Positions 8,358 to 16,223 of a DNA stretch of 64,000 bases are shown one piece after another (the first letter of the stretch is position 1; every line of letters starts with the position of its first letter). A model generated the notes under the pieces. It did no database searches. It had not been told where the DNA came from and worked only from the letters and a program-made list of their open reading frames with translations. The DNA is from Pelomonas candidula (GTDB taxonomy: Bacteria > Pseudomonadota > Gammaproteobacteria > Burkholderiales > Burkholderiaceae_C): NCBI RefSeq assembly GCF_043555985.1, contig NZ_JBIGIC010000002.1, positions 310,001-374,000 on the forward strand, read 5' to 3'. The translations under genes were made by a program, and so were the position numbers.

Positions 8358-9293
8358 TCAGCTGTTTTCCAGCGCCAGCCCCGCCTGTGTCCAGGCCTCG
8401 ATGCCACCGCGCAGCACGCGCGCCTGGCGGCCTTGTGCCTTGAGCCACTGCGCGGCGCGCACGGCCGAGGCGTCGTTGGGGCAGGCGCAGTAGGTGATGA
8501 ACTCGCCCGCCGGCGGCCAGCCGGCCAGCGCCGTGTCGCCCAATGCACCGAGGTCGAGATGACGCGCACCGGGGATGCGGCTGGCCAGCGGCATCTCGGG
8601 CGAGCAGGCCCGCACGTCGACGAAGACGATGTCGCCCCGCCCGTCGCGCAGCGCCAGCGCCTCGGCCGGGCCCAGCCGCTCGAAGCGCGTCAGCTCGCGC
8701 CGCACCAGCGCCCGCCGCCACAGCCGCCAGCCCAGGTACACCAGCACCACGATGCCGGCACCGGCCAGCGCGAGACTGCCGAGACGGCTGAGCACGTTCA
8801 ACAGCGCGTCGATCTGCGCGTGGAACACGCGGCCCGCGGCGACCGACACACCGGCCCACAGCGCCGAGCCGAGCAGGTTCCAGCCCAGGAAGCGCCGCGC
8901 CGGCATGCCCAGCGCCCCGGCCAGCGGCGGCGCCAGGATGGACAGCCCCGGCACGAACTTGGCGATGACCAGCGTCAGCACGCCGCGACGGGCGAAGCTG
9001 GCCTCGTTCTGGCGCACGCAGCTGTCCGGCGAGATGGAGATGCGGCACAGCGTGGCCAGCACGCGCCGCCCCAGCCGCCGGCCGGCCCAGAACCACAGGC
9101 CGTTGGCGAGCAGCGCGGCCAGCGTCGCGACAAGAAAAGACTGCACCGCGAAGCCGTCGCGCTCGGCGGACGCCACGCCTGCCAGCAGCAGCACGGGCGT
9201 GGACGGCAGCGGCGCGCCCAGCTGCTCCAGCAGCACAGCCAGCGCAACGGCGACGAGGCCGTAGTGGGAGAAGAGGTCGGTCAGCAGGTCCAT
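8358..9293 (-). CDS. DedA-family membrane protein fused to a rhodanese domain
   Basis: 311 residues. Residues 1-195 form a DedA/SNARE-associated membrane domain: several hydrophobic segments, the conserved FVPGLS motif at 113-118 and a C-terminal membrane helix near 172-190. Residues ~205-311 form a cytosolic rhodanese domain with VFVDVRA, RIPGARHLDL and a CACPND active loop containing Cys269 and Cys271. DedA proteins act in lipid flipping and membrane-potential homeostasis; rhodaneses move or sense sulfane sulfur. The fusion is seen in other proteobacteria. Divergent from modB, 84 bp apart. Confidence 0.88.
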   Translation of the reverse strand: MDLLTDLFSHYGLVAVALAVLLEQLGAPLPSTPVLLLAGVASAERDGFAVQSFLVATLAALLANGLWFWAGRRLGRRVLATLCRISISPDSCVRQNEASFARRGVLTLVIAKFVPGLSILAPPLAGALGMPARRFLGWNLLGSALWAGVSVAAGRVFHAQIDALLNVLSRLGSLALAGAGIVVLVYLGWRLWRRALVRRELTRFERLGPAEALALRDGRGDIVFVDVRACSPEMPLASRIPGARHLDLGALGDTALAGWPPAGEFITYCACPNDASAVRAAQWLKAQGRQARVLRGGIEAWTQAGLALENS

Positions 9294-9349
9294 GGCGTTG
9301 TGCCGGCCAGCATAGTGCCGCCGCGCGTCCCGCGCTGGGTCAAGTCCAT

Positions 9350-9373
9350 CGCGATGTACTTGATTACATTACG
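9350..9373. promoter_or_regulatory. Candidate ModE operator in front of modBAC-modE
   Basis: The palindrome CGNNATGTA-N6-TACATNNCG occupies exactly these bases, and the left half extended (ATCGCGATGTA) is close to the E. coli ModE half-site ATCGCTATATA. It ends 4 bp before the modB ATG, so molybdate-loaded ModE bound here would block transcription or initiation. The modE gene is the last of the same operon, giving a feedback loop. Confidence 0.7.
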
Positions 9374-9377
9374 ACCC

Positions 9378-10061
9378 ATGCCCACCGACCTCTGGACCCA
9401 GTTCGACGCCGCGCCGCTCGCGCTGACGCTGCGGGTGGCCGTCGTCGCCACGCTGCTGGCGCTGGCGCTGGGCGTGGCGCTGGGCTGGCTGTTCGCACGC
9501 ACGAAGCTGCCTGGCCGCGGCGTGCTGGAGGCGGTCTGCATGCTGCCGCTGGTGCTGCCGCCCACGGTGCTGGGCTACGGCATCCTGGTGCTGATGGGGC
9601 GACACGGCGCGCTGGGTGGCTGGCTGCGCGAGCACTTCGACTACACGGTCATCTTCAACTGGCACGGCGCCGTCATCGCGTCCACGCTGGTGGCGCTGCC
9701 GCTGGTGCTCAAGGGTGCCAGCAGCGCCTTCGCGCAGGTGGACCGCAACCTGGAGGCTGCCGCGCGCACGCTGCGTCAGTCGCCCTGGAGCACCTTCGTG
9801 CGCGTGACGCTGCCGCTGGCCTGGCCCGGCATCCTGGCCGGCACGCTGCTGGCCTTCGCCCGCGCGATGGGCGAGTTCGGCGCCTCGCTGATGGTGGCCG
9901 GCTCCATCCCCGGCCAAACGCAGACCGCGTCCATGGCCATCTACGACGCCGTGCAGGCCGGCCGCGACGACCTGGCGCTGCTGCTTGCCCTCATCGTGTC
10001 CGCCGTGTCGGTGTCCGTCCTCGTCCTGTCCAACCGATTCCTCCAACGTTCGCCGTCATGA
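9378..10061 (+). CDS. modB: Molybdate ABC transporter permease
   Basis: Inner-membrane permease, 227 residues from ATG 9378, with about five to six membrane segments and the binding-protein-dependent transport motif around EAAARTLRQSPWSTFVRVTLPLAWPGIL (EAA loop contacting ModC). ATG 9378 is preferred because the sequence after it aligns with ModB N-termini; an in-frame ATG at 9354 lies inside the operator. No clear Shine-Dalgarno precedes it, so the message may start very close to the ATG. Its stop overlaps the modA start (ATGA). Confidence 0.95.
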   Translation: MPTDLWTQFDAAPLALTLRVAVVATLLALALGVALGWLFARTKLPGRGVLEAVCMLPLVLPPTVLGYGILVLMGRHGALGGWLREHFDYTVIFNWHGAVIASTLVALPLVLKGASSAFAQVDRNLEAAARTLRQSPWSTFVRVTLPLAWPGILAGTLLAFARAMGEFGASLMVAGSIPGQTQTASMAIYDAVQAGRDDLALLLALIVSAVSVSVLVLSNRFLQRSPS

Positions 10062-10798
10062 AACGCCTGCTGCTGTCGCTGTCCCTCGCCCTCCCCTTGC
10101 TGGCGTCCGCCCAGCAACTCACCGTCTCGGCCGCCGCCAGCCTGACGGACGCGTTCAAGGAGATCGCGCCGAAGTTCGAGGCTGCCCGGCCGGGCGCCAC
10201 GCTGCGCTTCAACTTCGCCGCTTCGGGCGTGCTGCTGCAGCAGATCGCGCAGGGCGCACCGGTGGACGTGTTCGCCAGCGCCGACCAGGAGACCATGAAC
10301 CGCGGCGTGGATCAGAAGGTCATCGCCGTCGACACGCGGCGCGACTTCGCCGCCAACACGCTGGTGCTGGTCACGCCGGCCCAAGGCGCACCGGCCATCG
10401 CCACGCTGATCGACCTGAAGAAGCCCGAGGTGAAGCGCATCGCCGTCGGCAAGGTCGCCTCGGTACCGGTGGGCCGCTACACGCAGCAGGCGCTGGGCAG
10501 CGCGCAGCTGTGGTCCGCACTGAGCCCCAAGCTCGTGTTCGCAGACAACGTGCGCCAGGTGCTGGACTACGTGGCCCGCGGCGAGGTCGAGGCCGGCTTC
10601 GTCTACCGCACCGATGCCGAGCTGGCCAGGGGCAAGGTCGCCATCGCGATGACGGTGGGCGGGCATGCACCGGTCACCTACCCCGTCGCTGTCGTCGCGG
10701 ACAGCAGGCAGGCCGCGCTGGCGCGCGACTTCGTCACCTTCCTCGGCGGCGCCGAGGCGCAGGCCGTCCTGGCGCGCTACGGCTTCGGCAAGCCTTGA
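10058..10798 (+). CDS. modA: Molybdate ABC transporter periplasmic binding protein
   Basis: 246-residue protein with signal peptide MKRLLLSLSLALPLLASA cleaved before Gln-Gln. The mature start, LTVSAAASLTDAFKEI, is the hallmark of ModA, with Ser residues that bind the molybdate oxyanion; NFAASGVLLQQIAQGAPVDVFASAD carries the second ligand segment. It delivers molybdate or tungstate to ModB/ModC in the inner membrane. Overlaps modB by four bases and modC by the shared bases TTGA. Confidence 0.95.
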   Translation: MKRLLLSLSLALPLLASAQQLTVSAAASLTDAFKEIAPKFEAARPGATLRFNFAASGVLLQQIAQGAPVDVFASADQETMNRGVDQKVIAVDTRRDFAANTLVLVTPAQGAPAIATLIDLKKPEVKRIAVGKVASVPVGRYTQQALGSAQLWSALSPKLVFADNVRQVLDYVARGEVEAGFVYRTDAELARGKVAIAMTVGGHAPVTYPVAVVADSRQAALARDFVTFLGGAEAQAVLARYGFGKP

Positions 10799-11505
10799 TC
10801 GACGTCTCGCTCCAGCTCTCGGTCAGCGACAAGCGCCGCCGCTTCGACCTCGACATTGCCTTCGCGACCGACGCGCCCTTCGTCGCGCTGTACGGCCCGT
10901 CGGGTGCCGGCAAGTCACTGACGCTGCAGGCCATGGCCGGGCTGCTGCCCGTGCGGGCCGGGCACGTGAAGCTGAATGGCCGCGCGCTGCTGGACACCGC
11001 GGCCAACATCGACCTGCCGCCCGAGGCCCGCCGCGTGGGCTATCTGTTCCAGCACTACGCGCTGTTCCCGCACCTCAGCGTGCGCGACAACGTCGCCTTC
11101 GGGCTGACAAGCTGGCGCAAGCGGCTGAAGGCCGACGACGCCACGCGCGTGGACGAGCTGATCGAGTCCTTCGGCCTGACGGCGATGGCCCGCAGCCGCC
11201 CGGCGACGTTGTCCGGCGGCCAGCAGCAGCGCGTGGCGCTGGCCCGCGCGCTGGCCTGCAACCCGCAAGTACTGCTGCTGGACGAGCCTTTCGCCGCGCT
11301 GCACACCACGCTGCGCCGGCAACTGCGCGCCGAGCTGCGCGACCTGCGCCAGCGCCTGGGCATCCCTGCCGTCATCGTCAGCCACGACCCCGAGGATGTC
11401 ATCGCGCTCGCCGACGAGGTCTTTCTGCTTGACGGCGGCGGCGTCCAGAGCAGCCTTAAGGCCGATGACCCCGGGCTGCGCGCAGCACTGGAAGCTGCGC
11501 CATGA
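10795..11505 (+). CDS. modC: Molybdate ABC transporter ATPase, short form without TOBE domain
   Basis: 236 residues from a TTG start at 10795 that overlaps the modA TGA; no closer ATG is in frame. It has Walker A GPSGAGKS, Q-loop YLFQHYALFP, signature LSGGQQQ and Walker B LLLDEPFAAL. E. coli ModC is about 350 residues and ends in a regulatory Mop/TOBE domain; this protein stops right after the ATPase, and molybdate sensing is left to ModE next door. The D-loop position after FAAL is His instead of the usual Asp, which is unusual in ABC ATPases. The modE start overlaps its stop (ATGA). Confidence 0.93.
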   Translation: MIDVSLQLSVSDKRRRFDLDIAFATDAPFVALYGPSGAGKSLTLQAMAGLLPVRAGHVKLNGRALLDTAANIDLPPEARRVGYLFQHYALFPHLSVRDNVAFGLTSWRKRLKADDATRVDELIESFGLTAMARSRPATLSGGQQQRVALARALACNPQVLLLDEPFAALHTTLRRQLRAELRDLRQRLGIPAVIVSHDPEDVIALADEVFLLDGGGVQSSLKADDPGLRAALEAAP

Positions 11506-12299
11506 GCACGGGCGACCACCCGCTGCTGCAGGGCGAGCTGCGCCTGGCCGGCCGGCTGGATGGCCGCTTCTTCGACCTGCTGGCCGCGCTGGCGCTGACC
11601 GGCTCGCTGCAGAAGGCAGCCAAGGCCGCCGGCTACAGCTACAAGGGCGCCTGGCTGGTGCTGGACGCCGCGACCGCGCTGACCCACGCGCCGCTGGTCG
11701 ACAAGGCCACCGGCGGCGCGGGCGGCGGCGGCACGACGCTGACGGCCGAGGGCCACGCACTGCTGGCCGCATGGCGCGAGCTGCAGGCCCGGCACACGGC
11801 CTTCCTGCACGATCAGGCCGCCTGGCTGGCCACCCAACCGGCGCTGGATGCGCTGCTGAAAAGGATGAGCATGAAGACCACCGCCCGCAACCAGTTCTTC
11901 GGCCGCATCGCCGGCGTGAACCCGGGGCCTGCCACGACGACGGTGCGCATCGCGCTGGACGGTGGCCAGGAGGTCACTGCATCGCTGACGACACAGGCCG
12001 CGCAGGAGCTGAAGGTGCAGACCGGCAAGGAAGCGCTGGCGCTCGTGAAGTCCAGCGAGGTGGTGCTGGTGACGGACTTCGGCGGCTACCGGCTGTCGGC
12101 CCGCAATCAGCTGGCCGGCACGATCTCCCGCGTGGACCGCGGCGCAGTGTCGTCGCTCATCGGGCTGACGCTGCCGGGCGGCACGATAGTGACGGCCAGC
12201 GTCACCAACGATGCGGTGGACGGCCTGGGGCTGGCCGTGGGGCAACCGGCGACGGCGGTGTTCAAGGCTTACGCGGTCATGCTGGCGGTTCGGGCATGA
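11502..12299 (+). CDS. modE: Molybdate-responsive regulator ModE with N-terminal HTH and two Mop domains
   Basis: 265 residues. Residues 1-115 form the winged-helix DNA-binding domain (LTGSLQKAAKAAGYSYKGAW is the recognition helix region), with a Gly-rich loop near residue 75. Two tandem Mop/TOBE oxyanion-binding domains follow at about 125-193 and 198-262 (RNQFFGRI and RNQLAGTI mark their starts). When loaded with molybdate, ModE represses mod transport genes and activates molybdoenzyme genes. Being last in the modBAC operon, it likely binds the palindrome at 9350-9373. Convergent with the next gene, overlapping by 23 bp. Confidence 0.93.
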   Translation: MSTGDHPLLQGELRLAGRLDGRFFDLLAALALTGSLQKAAKAAGYSYKGAWLVLDAATALTHAPLVDKATGGAGGGGTTLTAEGHALLAAWRELQARHTAFLHDQAAWLATQPALDALLKRMSMKTTARNQFFGRIAGVNPGPATTTVRIALDGGQEVTASLTTQAAQELKVQTGKEALALVKSSEVVLVTDFGGYRLSARNQLAGTISRVDRGAVSSLIGLTLPGGTIVTASVTNDAVDGLGLAVGQPATAVFKAYAVMLAVRA

Positions 12300-12645
12300 A
12301 CTGCAGCCCGTCAGGGTGCACCCGCCTGACTTCCCCGGCCGCCGTCACGCTGCGCGTCTGCAGGTCGACAAGGAAAATGCCGCCGCTCTCGTTGATGATG
12401 CGCAGCCGTCTATCCGGGTCGACGGACATCGAGCGGAAGAAGACGTCCTGCACATCGCCTTCGAGGTTGGTGATGAGCCGACGGTTGTCGTAGACCTTCA
12501 GCGTCCACAGCACCTCGCCGCCGGCGCCGAACGCGGCGAGCATGCCGCCCATCTGACCGTCTGCCGCCAGATCGCCAGCCATCTGGGCGTAGCGAATGCC
12601 ATCGACGACGACCGGTGCGACCTTGGGCGGCGGGATACGGCTCAC
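12277..12645 (-). CDS. Protein of unknown function coupled to the 2-oxopentenoate hydratase-like gene
   Basis: 122 residues from a GTG start at 12645 that overlaps the upstream stop as GTGA; no better start exists. The sequence has alternating short beta-like stretches (GEVLWTLKVYDN, VQDVFFRSMSVDPDRRLRIINESGGIFLVDLQTRSV), suggesting a small all-beta protein, perhaps a beta-propeller-like fragment or meander. I recognise no family and see no signal peptide. The overlap makes co-expression with the hydratase-like enzyme near certain. Its 3' end overlaps the convergent modE gene. Confidence 0.65.
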   Translation of the reverse strand: MSRIPPPKVAPVVVDGIRYAQMAGDLAADGQMGGMLAAFGAGGEVLWTLKVYDNRRLITNLEGDVQDVFFRSMSVDPDRRLRIINESGGIFLVDLQTRSVTAAGEVRRVHPDGLQFMPEPPA

Positions 12646-13457
12646 CGCCCGGCCGCCTTGGTGATCTGCACCGCCACCTCGCCCACACCCGCGAACACAT
12701 GCCGCGACTGCTGGCCGATGCGGATGTCGTGCACGCCGGTGATCATGCCGGTGGAGATGACGTCGCCCGCGCGCAGGATCGTGCCCTGCAGCGCGCGCTT
12801 GTTCAGCGTGAAGGCCAGCGCGCCCAGCGGGCCGGGCTTGATGGCGACCTTGCCGGTGCCCACCGACTGGCCGTCGATGAAGGTCTCGACGGCTATCGTC
12901 TCCAGCTCGCGCCAGTTCACGATCTCCGGGCCGACGACGACGCCCCAGTTGTTGCCGAAGTCGGAGATGATCGCGCCGGGACCGATGTCGTTCAGCGTGG
13001 CGAGCGGGCTGCTGGCCACTTCCACGCCGATGTGCATGGACTTGACGAAGGGCAGCACCGTGTCGGCCGTCCAGTCGGCCTTGCCGGCGGGCGCGTCCTC
13101 GGCGACGACGATGACCACCTCGGCCTCGACGGCCGCGAAGCCGCCGTCGAACACGGGGCACCGTGCGGCCTCGCCAGCCGCCACGCGATGGATGTTGGCC
13201 GCGAAGGCGGGGCCGATGAGGCGCTCCTCGGGGAACTGCGCGGCGAAGGCCGGGTTCACGCGGGCGACCTTCCAGCCGGCCACGGCGTCAGGCCAGCGGG
13301 CGACGGCCGCGGCCTGGATGGCGTAGGCCTGGTCCAGCGTCGTGGGCGGCATGCCGGGGTAGGCCTGGAGCGACTGGCCGGCAGCGCGGGCGGCGGTGAA
13401 GCGGGCCGAGATGTCCTGCGGATTGCTGCTGCCCGTGGTGTCGTGTTCCGTGCTCAT
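12642..13457 (-). CDS. 2-keto-4-pentenoate hydratase / fumarylacetoacetase-fold enzyme
   Basis: 271 residues from ATG 13457. It shows the MhpD-type layout: an N-terminal helical part (ARFTAARAAGQSLQAYP) and the core beta-roll with VEAEVVIVVAEDAP, whose acidic residues bind the divalent metal. A later GVVVGPEI and DGQSVGTGK segment follows, as in hydratases and 4-oxalocrotonate decarboxylases. Family members hydrate 2-hydroxypenta-2,4-dienoates from aromatic breakdown, but no dioxygenase or aldolase gene is adjacent, so the substrate is open. First gene of a two-gene operon with the 122-residue protein. Confidence 0.85.
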   Translation of the reverse strand: MSTEHDTTGSSNPQDISARFTAARAAGQSLQAYPGMPPTTLDQAYAIQAAAVARWPDAVAGWKVARVNPAFAAQFPEERLIGPAFAANIHRVAAGEAARCPVFDGGFAAVEAEVVIVVAEDAPAGKADWTADTVLPFVKSMHIGVEVASSPLATLNDIGPGAIISDFGNNWGVVVGPEIVNWRELETIAVETFIDGQSVGTGKVAIKPGPLGALAFTLNKRALQGTILRAGDVISTGMITGVHDIRIGQQSRHVFAGVGEVAVQITKAAGR

Positions 13458-13578
13458 GTTCGTTTCCCGCGCTGCGGCGCCCTGGTGAATGCGGGCGGCA
13501 ATGTACAGCCAAGCCCCCGGGGCGCGGCTTTGCATCTGCGCAAGCACGGCTATCGCAGCTGCACGAACCCGAACCGGC

Positions 13579-14022
13579 TCAGTAGGTCTTGTACGGCAGG
13601 AACTTGCCGCTCATGACGATGCTGACGCGGTCCCCCGCTGGGTTGGGCTCGCGCTGCAGGTCCATCTTGAAGTCGATGGCGCTCATGATGCCGTCGCCGA
13701 ACTCCTCGTGGATCAGTTCCTTGAACGTCGTGCCATAGACGCTGATCAGCTCGTAGAAGCGGTAGATCAGCGGGTCCGTCGGCACCGAGGTGGGGAGGCT
13801 GCCCTTGTAAGGCACCACTTTGAGCCATTGCGTCTCGGCTTCGGTCAGGTCGAACAGCCCGGCCAGCGTGGCCGCCTGGGCGTCGTTGAAGGTCATCTGA
13901 CCCAGGCAGCCGGCGGTGACCCACTCCTTGCTGAGGCCCACGGCCTTCGCAACGTCGGCCCATTTCAGGCCCTTGGCCACCTTGGTGGCGATGATTTTTT
14001 CGGTGACTTCGAGGCGGCTCAT
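13579..14022 (-). CDS. cynS: Cyanate hydratase (cyanase)
   Basis: 147-residue cytosolic enzyme that converts cyanate and bicarbonate into ammonia and CO2 (via carbamate). The N-terminal part is a lambda-repressor-like helical domain (KWADVAKAVGLSKEWVTAGCLGQM). The C-terminal catalytic domain has Arg88 and Glu91 in YRFYE and Ser114, matching the E. coli catalytic triad with an offset of eight. Start ATG 14022 is chosen by homology; the frame remains open further upstream but without family sequence. It is divergent from the sulfate transporter operon. No cynT or cynX is next to it. Confidence 0.95.
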   Translation of the reverse strand: MSRLEVTEKIIATKVAKGLKWADVAKAVGLSKEWVTAGCLGQMTFNDAQAATLAGLFDLTEAETQWLKVVPYKGSLPTSVPTDPLIYRFYELISVYGTTFKELIHEEFGDGIMSAIDFKMDLQREPNPAGDRVSIVMSGKFLPYKTY

Positions 14023-14154
14023 GTCGGCTCCGGCAGGGGTTGGGAAACAGGTGGACACGGCAAGCAGGCCTGCGCCGTGCTGGTGCCCGCTCATGCGGCA
14101 GCAAGCGCCATGCCACGCAATGGTGCGGATCGAATAAGGAAATAAGGAAACTGT

Positions 14155-14169
14155 CGTTCCTCGCATAAG
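14155..14169 (+). promoter_or_regulatory. Candidate CysB-type box upstream of the first sulfate-binding protein
   Basis: The 15-mer CGTTCCTCGCATAAG is nearly the same as the CGTTCCCCGCATAAC found at 21760-21774 in front of the second sulfate-binding protein (13 of 15 identical). It lies about 45 bp before the gene at 14215, as does the other copy before its gene. A shortened CGCATAAC also occurs upstream of the CysB-type gene (20705-20712). Confidence 0.45.
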
Positions 14170-14214
14170 CAACTTCGGGCACCCTCTCGGCTTCGTTCAT
14201 AGCCCGGCCATGCC

Positions 14215-15225
14215 ATGCCCTCCTTCCTGCCCTCTCGCCGTACCGTCCTGGCCTTGATCGCCTCGGCTGCCACGCTGCCCGCGTTCGCCGCCGACCCGAC
14301 GCTGCTGAACGTCTCCTACGACGTGGCCCGCGAGCTCTACAAGCAGATCAACCCCGCCTTCGTCGCCGCGCAGAAGGCCAAGGGCGTGAACGTGACCGTC
14401 AACCAGAGCCATGGCGGCTCCAGCAAGCAGATCGGCGCGGTCATCAGCGGGCTGGAAGCCGATGTCGTGACGATGAACCAGGCCACCGACGTGGACCAGC
14501 TCGCCAGCGCCGGCCTCACGCCTGCCGACTGGCGCAACCGCTTCCCCAACCATGCCGCCCCCTACTCGTCGACGATGACCTTCCTCGTCCGCAAGGGCAA
14601 CCCCAAGGGCATCAAGGAATGGGCCGACCTGGCCCGACCCGGCGTGCAGGTCATCATCCCCAACCCCAAGGTCACCGGCAACGGCCGCTATGGTTACCTG
14701 GCCGCCTGGGGCAGCGTCGTCGCCAACGGCGGCAGCGAAGCCCAGGCCAAGGACTTCGTGACCAAGGTCTTCGCCAACGTTCCCGTGCTGGACGGCGGCG
14801 GCCGCGGCGCCACAACGACGTTCACACAACGCGGCATCGGCGACGTGCTGGTCACGTTCGAAGCCGAGGTCGAGCTGATCGAGAACGAGTTCGGCCGCGG
14901 CCAGTTCGAGCAGGTCAACCCCAGCGTCTCCATCGAGACCGATGCGCCGGTCGCCATCGTCGACAAGGTCGCCGCCAGGAAGGGCACGGCCGCACTGGCC
15001 AAGGCCTACCTGGACTTCCACTGGAGCCCCGAGGCACAGGAAATCATTGCGAAGAACAACTTCCGCCCGCGCGACCCGGCCGTCTTCAAGAAGCACGCGC
15101 AGCGCTTCGCCAACATCAAGCTGTTCACCGTCGACCAGACGCTGGGCGGCTGGGCCAAGGTCAGCAAGCAGCACTTCGCCGATGGCGGCACGTTCGATCA
15201 GGTGATGGCTGCGATCAAGCGCTGA
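14215..15225 (+). CDS. sbp: Sulfate/thiosulfate ABC transporter periplasmic binding protein (first copy)
   Basis: 336 residues with signal peptide ending near FAAD (residue 25). The mature protein has the Sbp/CysP pattern LLNVSYDVARELYKQINPAF, followed by NQSHGGSSKQ, whose main-chain and Ser side-chain groups hold sulfate, and PNPKVTGNGRYGYLAAWGS. It feeds the CysT-CysW-CysA importer encoded immediately downstream, separated by 158 bp that contain a dispersed repeat. A second, diverged copy lies at 21818. Confidence 0.93.
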   Translation: MPSFLPSRRTVLALIASAATLPAFAADPTLLNVSYDVARELYKQINPAFVAAQKAKGVNVTVNQSHGGSSKQIGAVISGLEADVVTMNQATDVDQLASAGLTPADWRNRFPNHAAPYSSTMTFLVRKGNPKGIKEWADLARPGVQVIIPNPKVTGNGRYGYLAAWGSVVANGGSEAQAKDFVTKVFANVPVLDGGGRGATTTFTQRGIGDVLVTFEAEVELIENEFGRGQFEQVNPSVSIETDAPVAIVDKVAARKGTAALAKAYLDFHWSPEAQEIIAKNNFRPRDPAVFKKHAQRFANIKLFTVDQTLGGWAKVSKQHFADGGTFDQVMAAIKR

Positions 15226-15235
15226 CCCCTCGCTC

Positions 15236-15366
15236 AGTTCGCCGCGCTGAACGCGGGCGAAGCTGATCGGTCCCCCGAGGGGACGGCGATGCCTGGCGGA
15301 TCGACCGCCAGGCACATCGCCAAGGCGGGCCGGCTTGGGAGCGGCCCGGCGCTTGGCCCGAAATGC
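15236..15366 (-). repeat. Dispersed ~130-bp intergenic repeat, family 1, copy A (inverted)
   Basis: Inverted relative to copies at 27517-27655 and 56670-56800. Shared blocks, read on the minus strand, are GCCGGGCCGCTCCCAAGCCG, a gene-specific hairpin (here CCTGGCGG with CCGCCAGG), a GGGGAC block, and an outer stem (TTCGCC with GGCGAA). It lies inside the sulfate operon between sbp and cysT, where it could act as RNA structure that tunes relative expression. Confidence 0.8.
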
Positions 15367-15383
15367 CAAAACACTAAAACCAC

Positions 15384-16223
15384 ATGACTTCCTTCTCCCT
15401 GAGTAGACGGCGTGTCCTGCCCGGCTTTGCGCCGACGCTGGGCTTCACGCTGTTCTACCTGTCCCTGATCGTGCTGATCCCGCTGGCCGCGGTGTTCCTG
15501 AAATCGTCGGGCCATGGTTTCGACGCCTTCTGGGCCGCCGCCACGTCGCCACGCGTCATCGCGTCGTACAAGCTCAGCTTCGGCGCCTCGCTGATCGCAG
15601 CCGTCATCAATCTTGTCTTCGGTCTCATCCTGGCCTGGTGCCTTGTGCGCTACGAGTTTCCGGGCAAGAAGCTCGTGGACGCGCTGATCGACCTGCCCTT
15701 TGCGCTGCCCACGGCCGTGGCCGGCATCGCGCTGACGGCGCTGTACGCACCCAACGGCTGGGTCGGCTCGATCTTCGCCAAGTACGACATCAAGATCGCC
15801 TTCACGCCGCTGGGCGTGCTGCTGGCGCTGATCTTCATCGGCCTGCCGTTCATCGTGCGCACCGTGCAGCCGGTGCTGGAAGACATGGAGACCGAGCTGG
15901 AGGAAGCCGCCGCGTCGCTGGGCGCGCAGCGCTGGACGACCTTCCGCTTCGTCGTGCTGCCCACGCTGCTGCCGGCGCTGCTGACCGGCTTCGCGCTGGC
16001 CTTTGCGCGCGCCGTCGGCGAGTACGGCTCGGTGATCTTCATCGCCGGCAACATCCCGCTGGTCAGCGAGATCACGCCGCTGATGATCATCTCCAAGCTG
16101 GAACAGTACGACTACGTCGGCGCCACGGCCATCGCCGCCGTCATGCTGATCTTCAGCTTCGTGCTGCTGCTGCTCATCAACGGCCTGCAGGCCTGGAGTT
16201 CGCAACGGGGTGTCCGCAAATGA
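15384..16223 (+). CDS. cysT: Sulfate ABC transporter permease CysT
   Basis: 279 residues with six predicted membrane segments and the EAA-type loop (EEAAASLGAQRWTTFRFVVLP) that docks on CysA. DLPFALPTAVAGIAL is typical of the CysT/CysU branch. Its stop overlaps the cysW start (ATGA). Pairs with CysW in the inner membrane to import sulfate or thiosulfate delivered by the binding proteins at 14215 and perhaps 21818. Confidence 0.95.
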   Translation: MTSFSLSRRRVLPGFAPTLGFTLFYLSLIVLIPLAAVFLKSSGHGFDAFWAAATSPRVIASYKLSFGASLIAAVINLVFGLILAWCLVRYEFPGKKLVDALIDLPFALPTAVAGIALTALYAPNGWVGSIFAKYDIKIAFTPLGVLLALIFIGLPFIVRTVQPVLEDMETELEEAAASLGAQRWTTFRFVVLPTLLPALLTGFALAFARAVGEYGSVIFIAGNIPLVSEITPLMIISKLEQYDYVGATAIAAVMLIFSFVLLLLINGLQAWSSQRGVRK

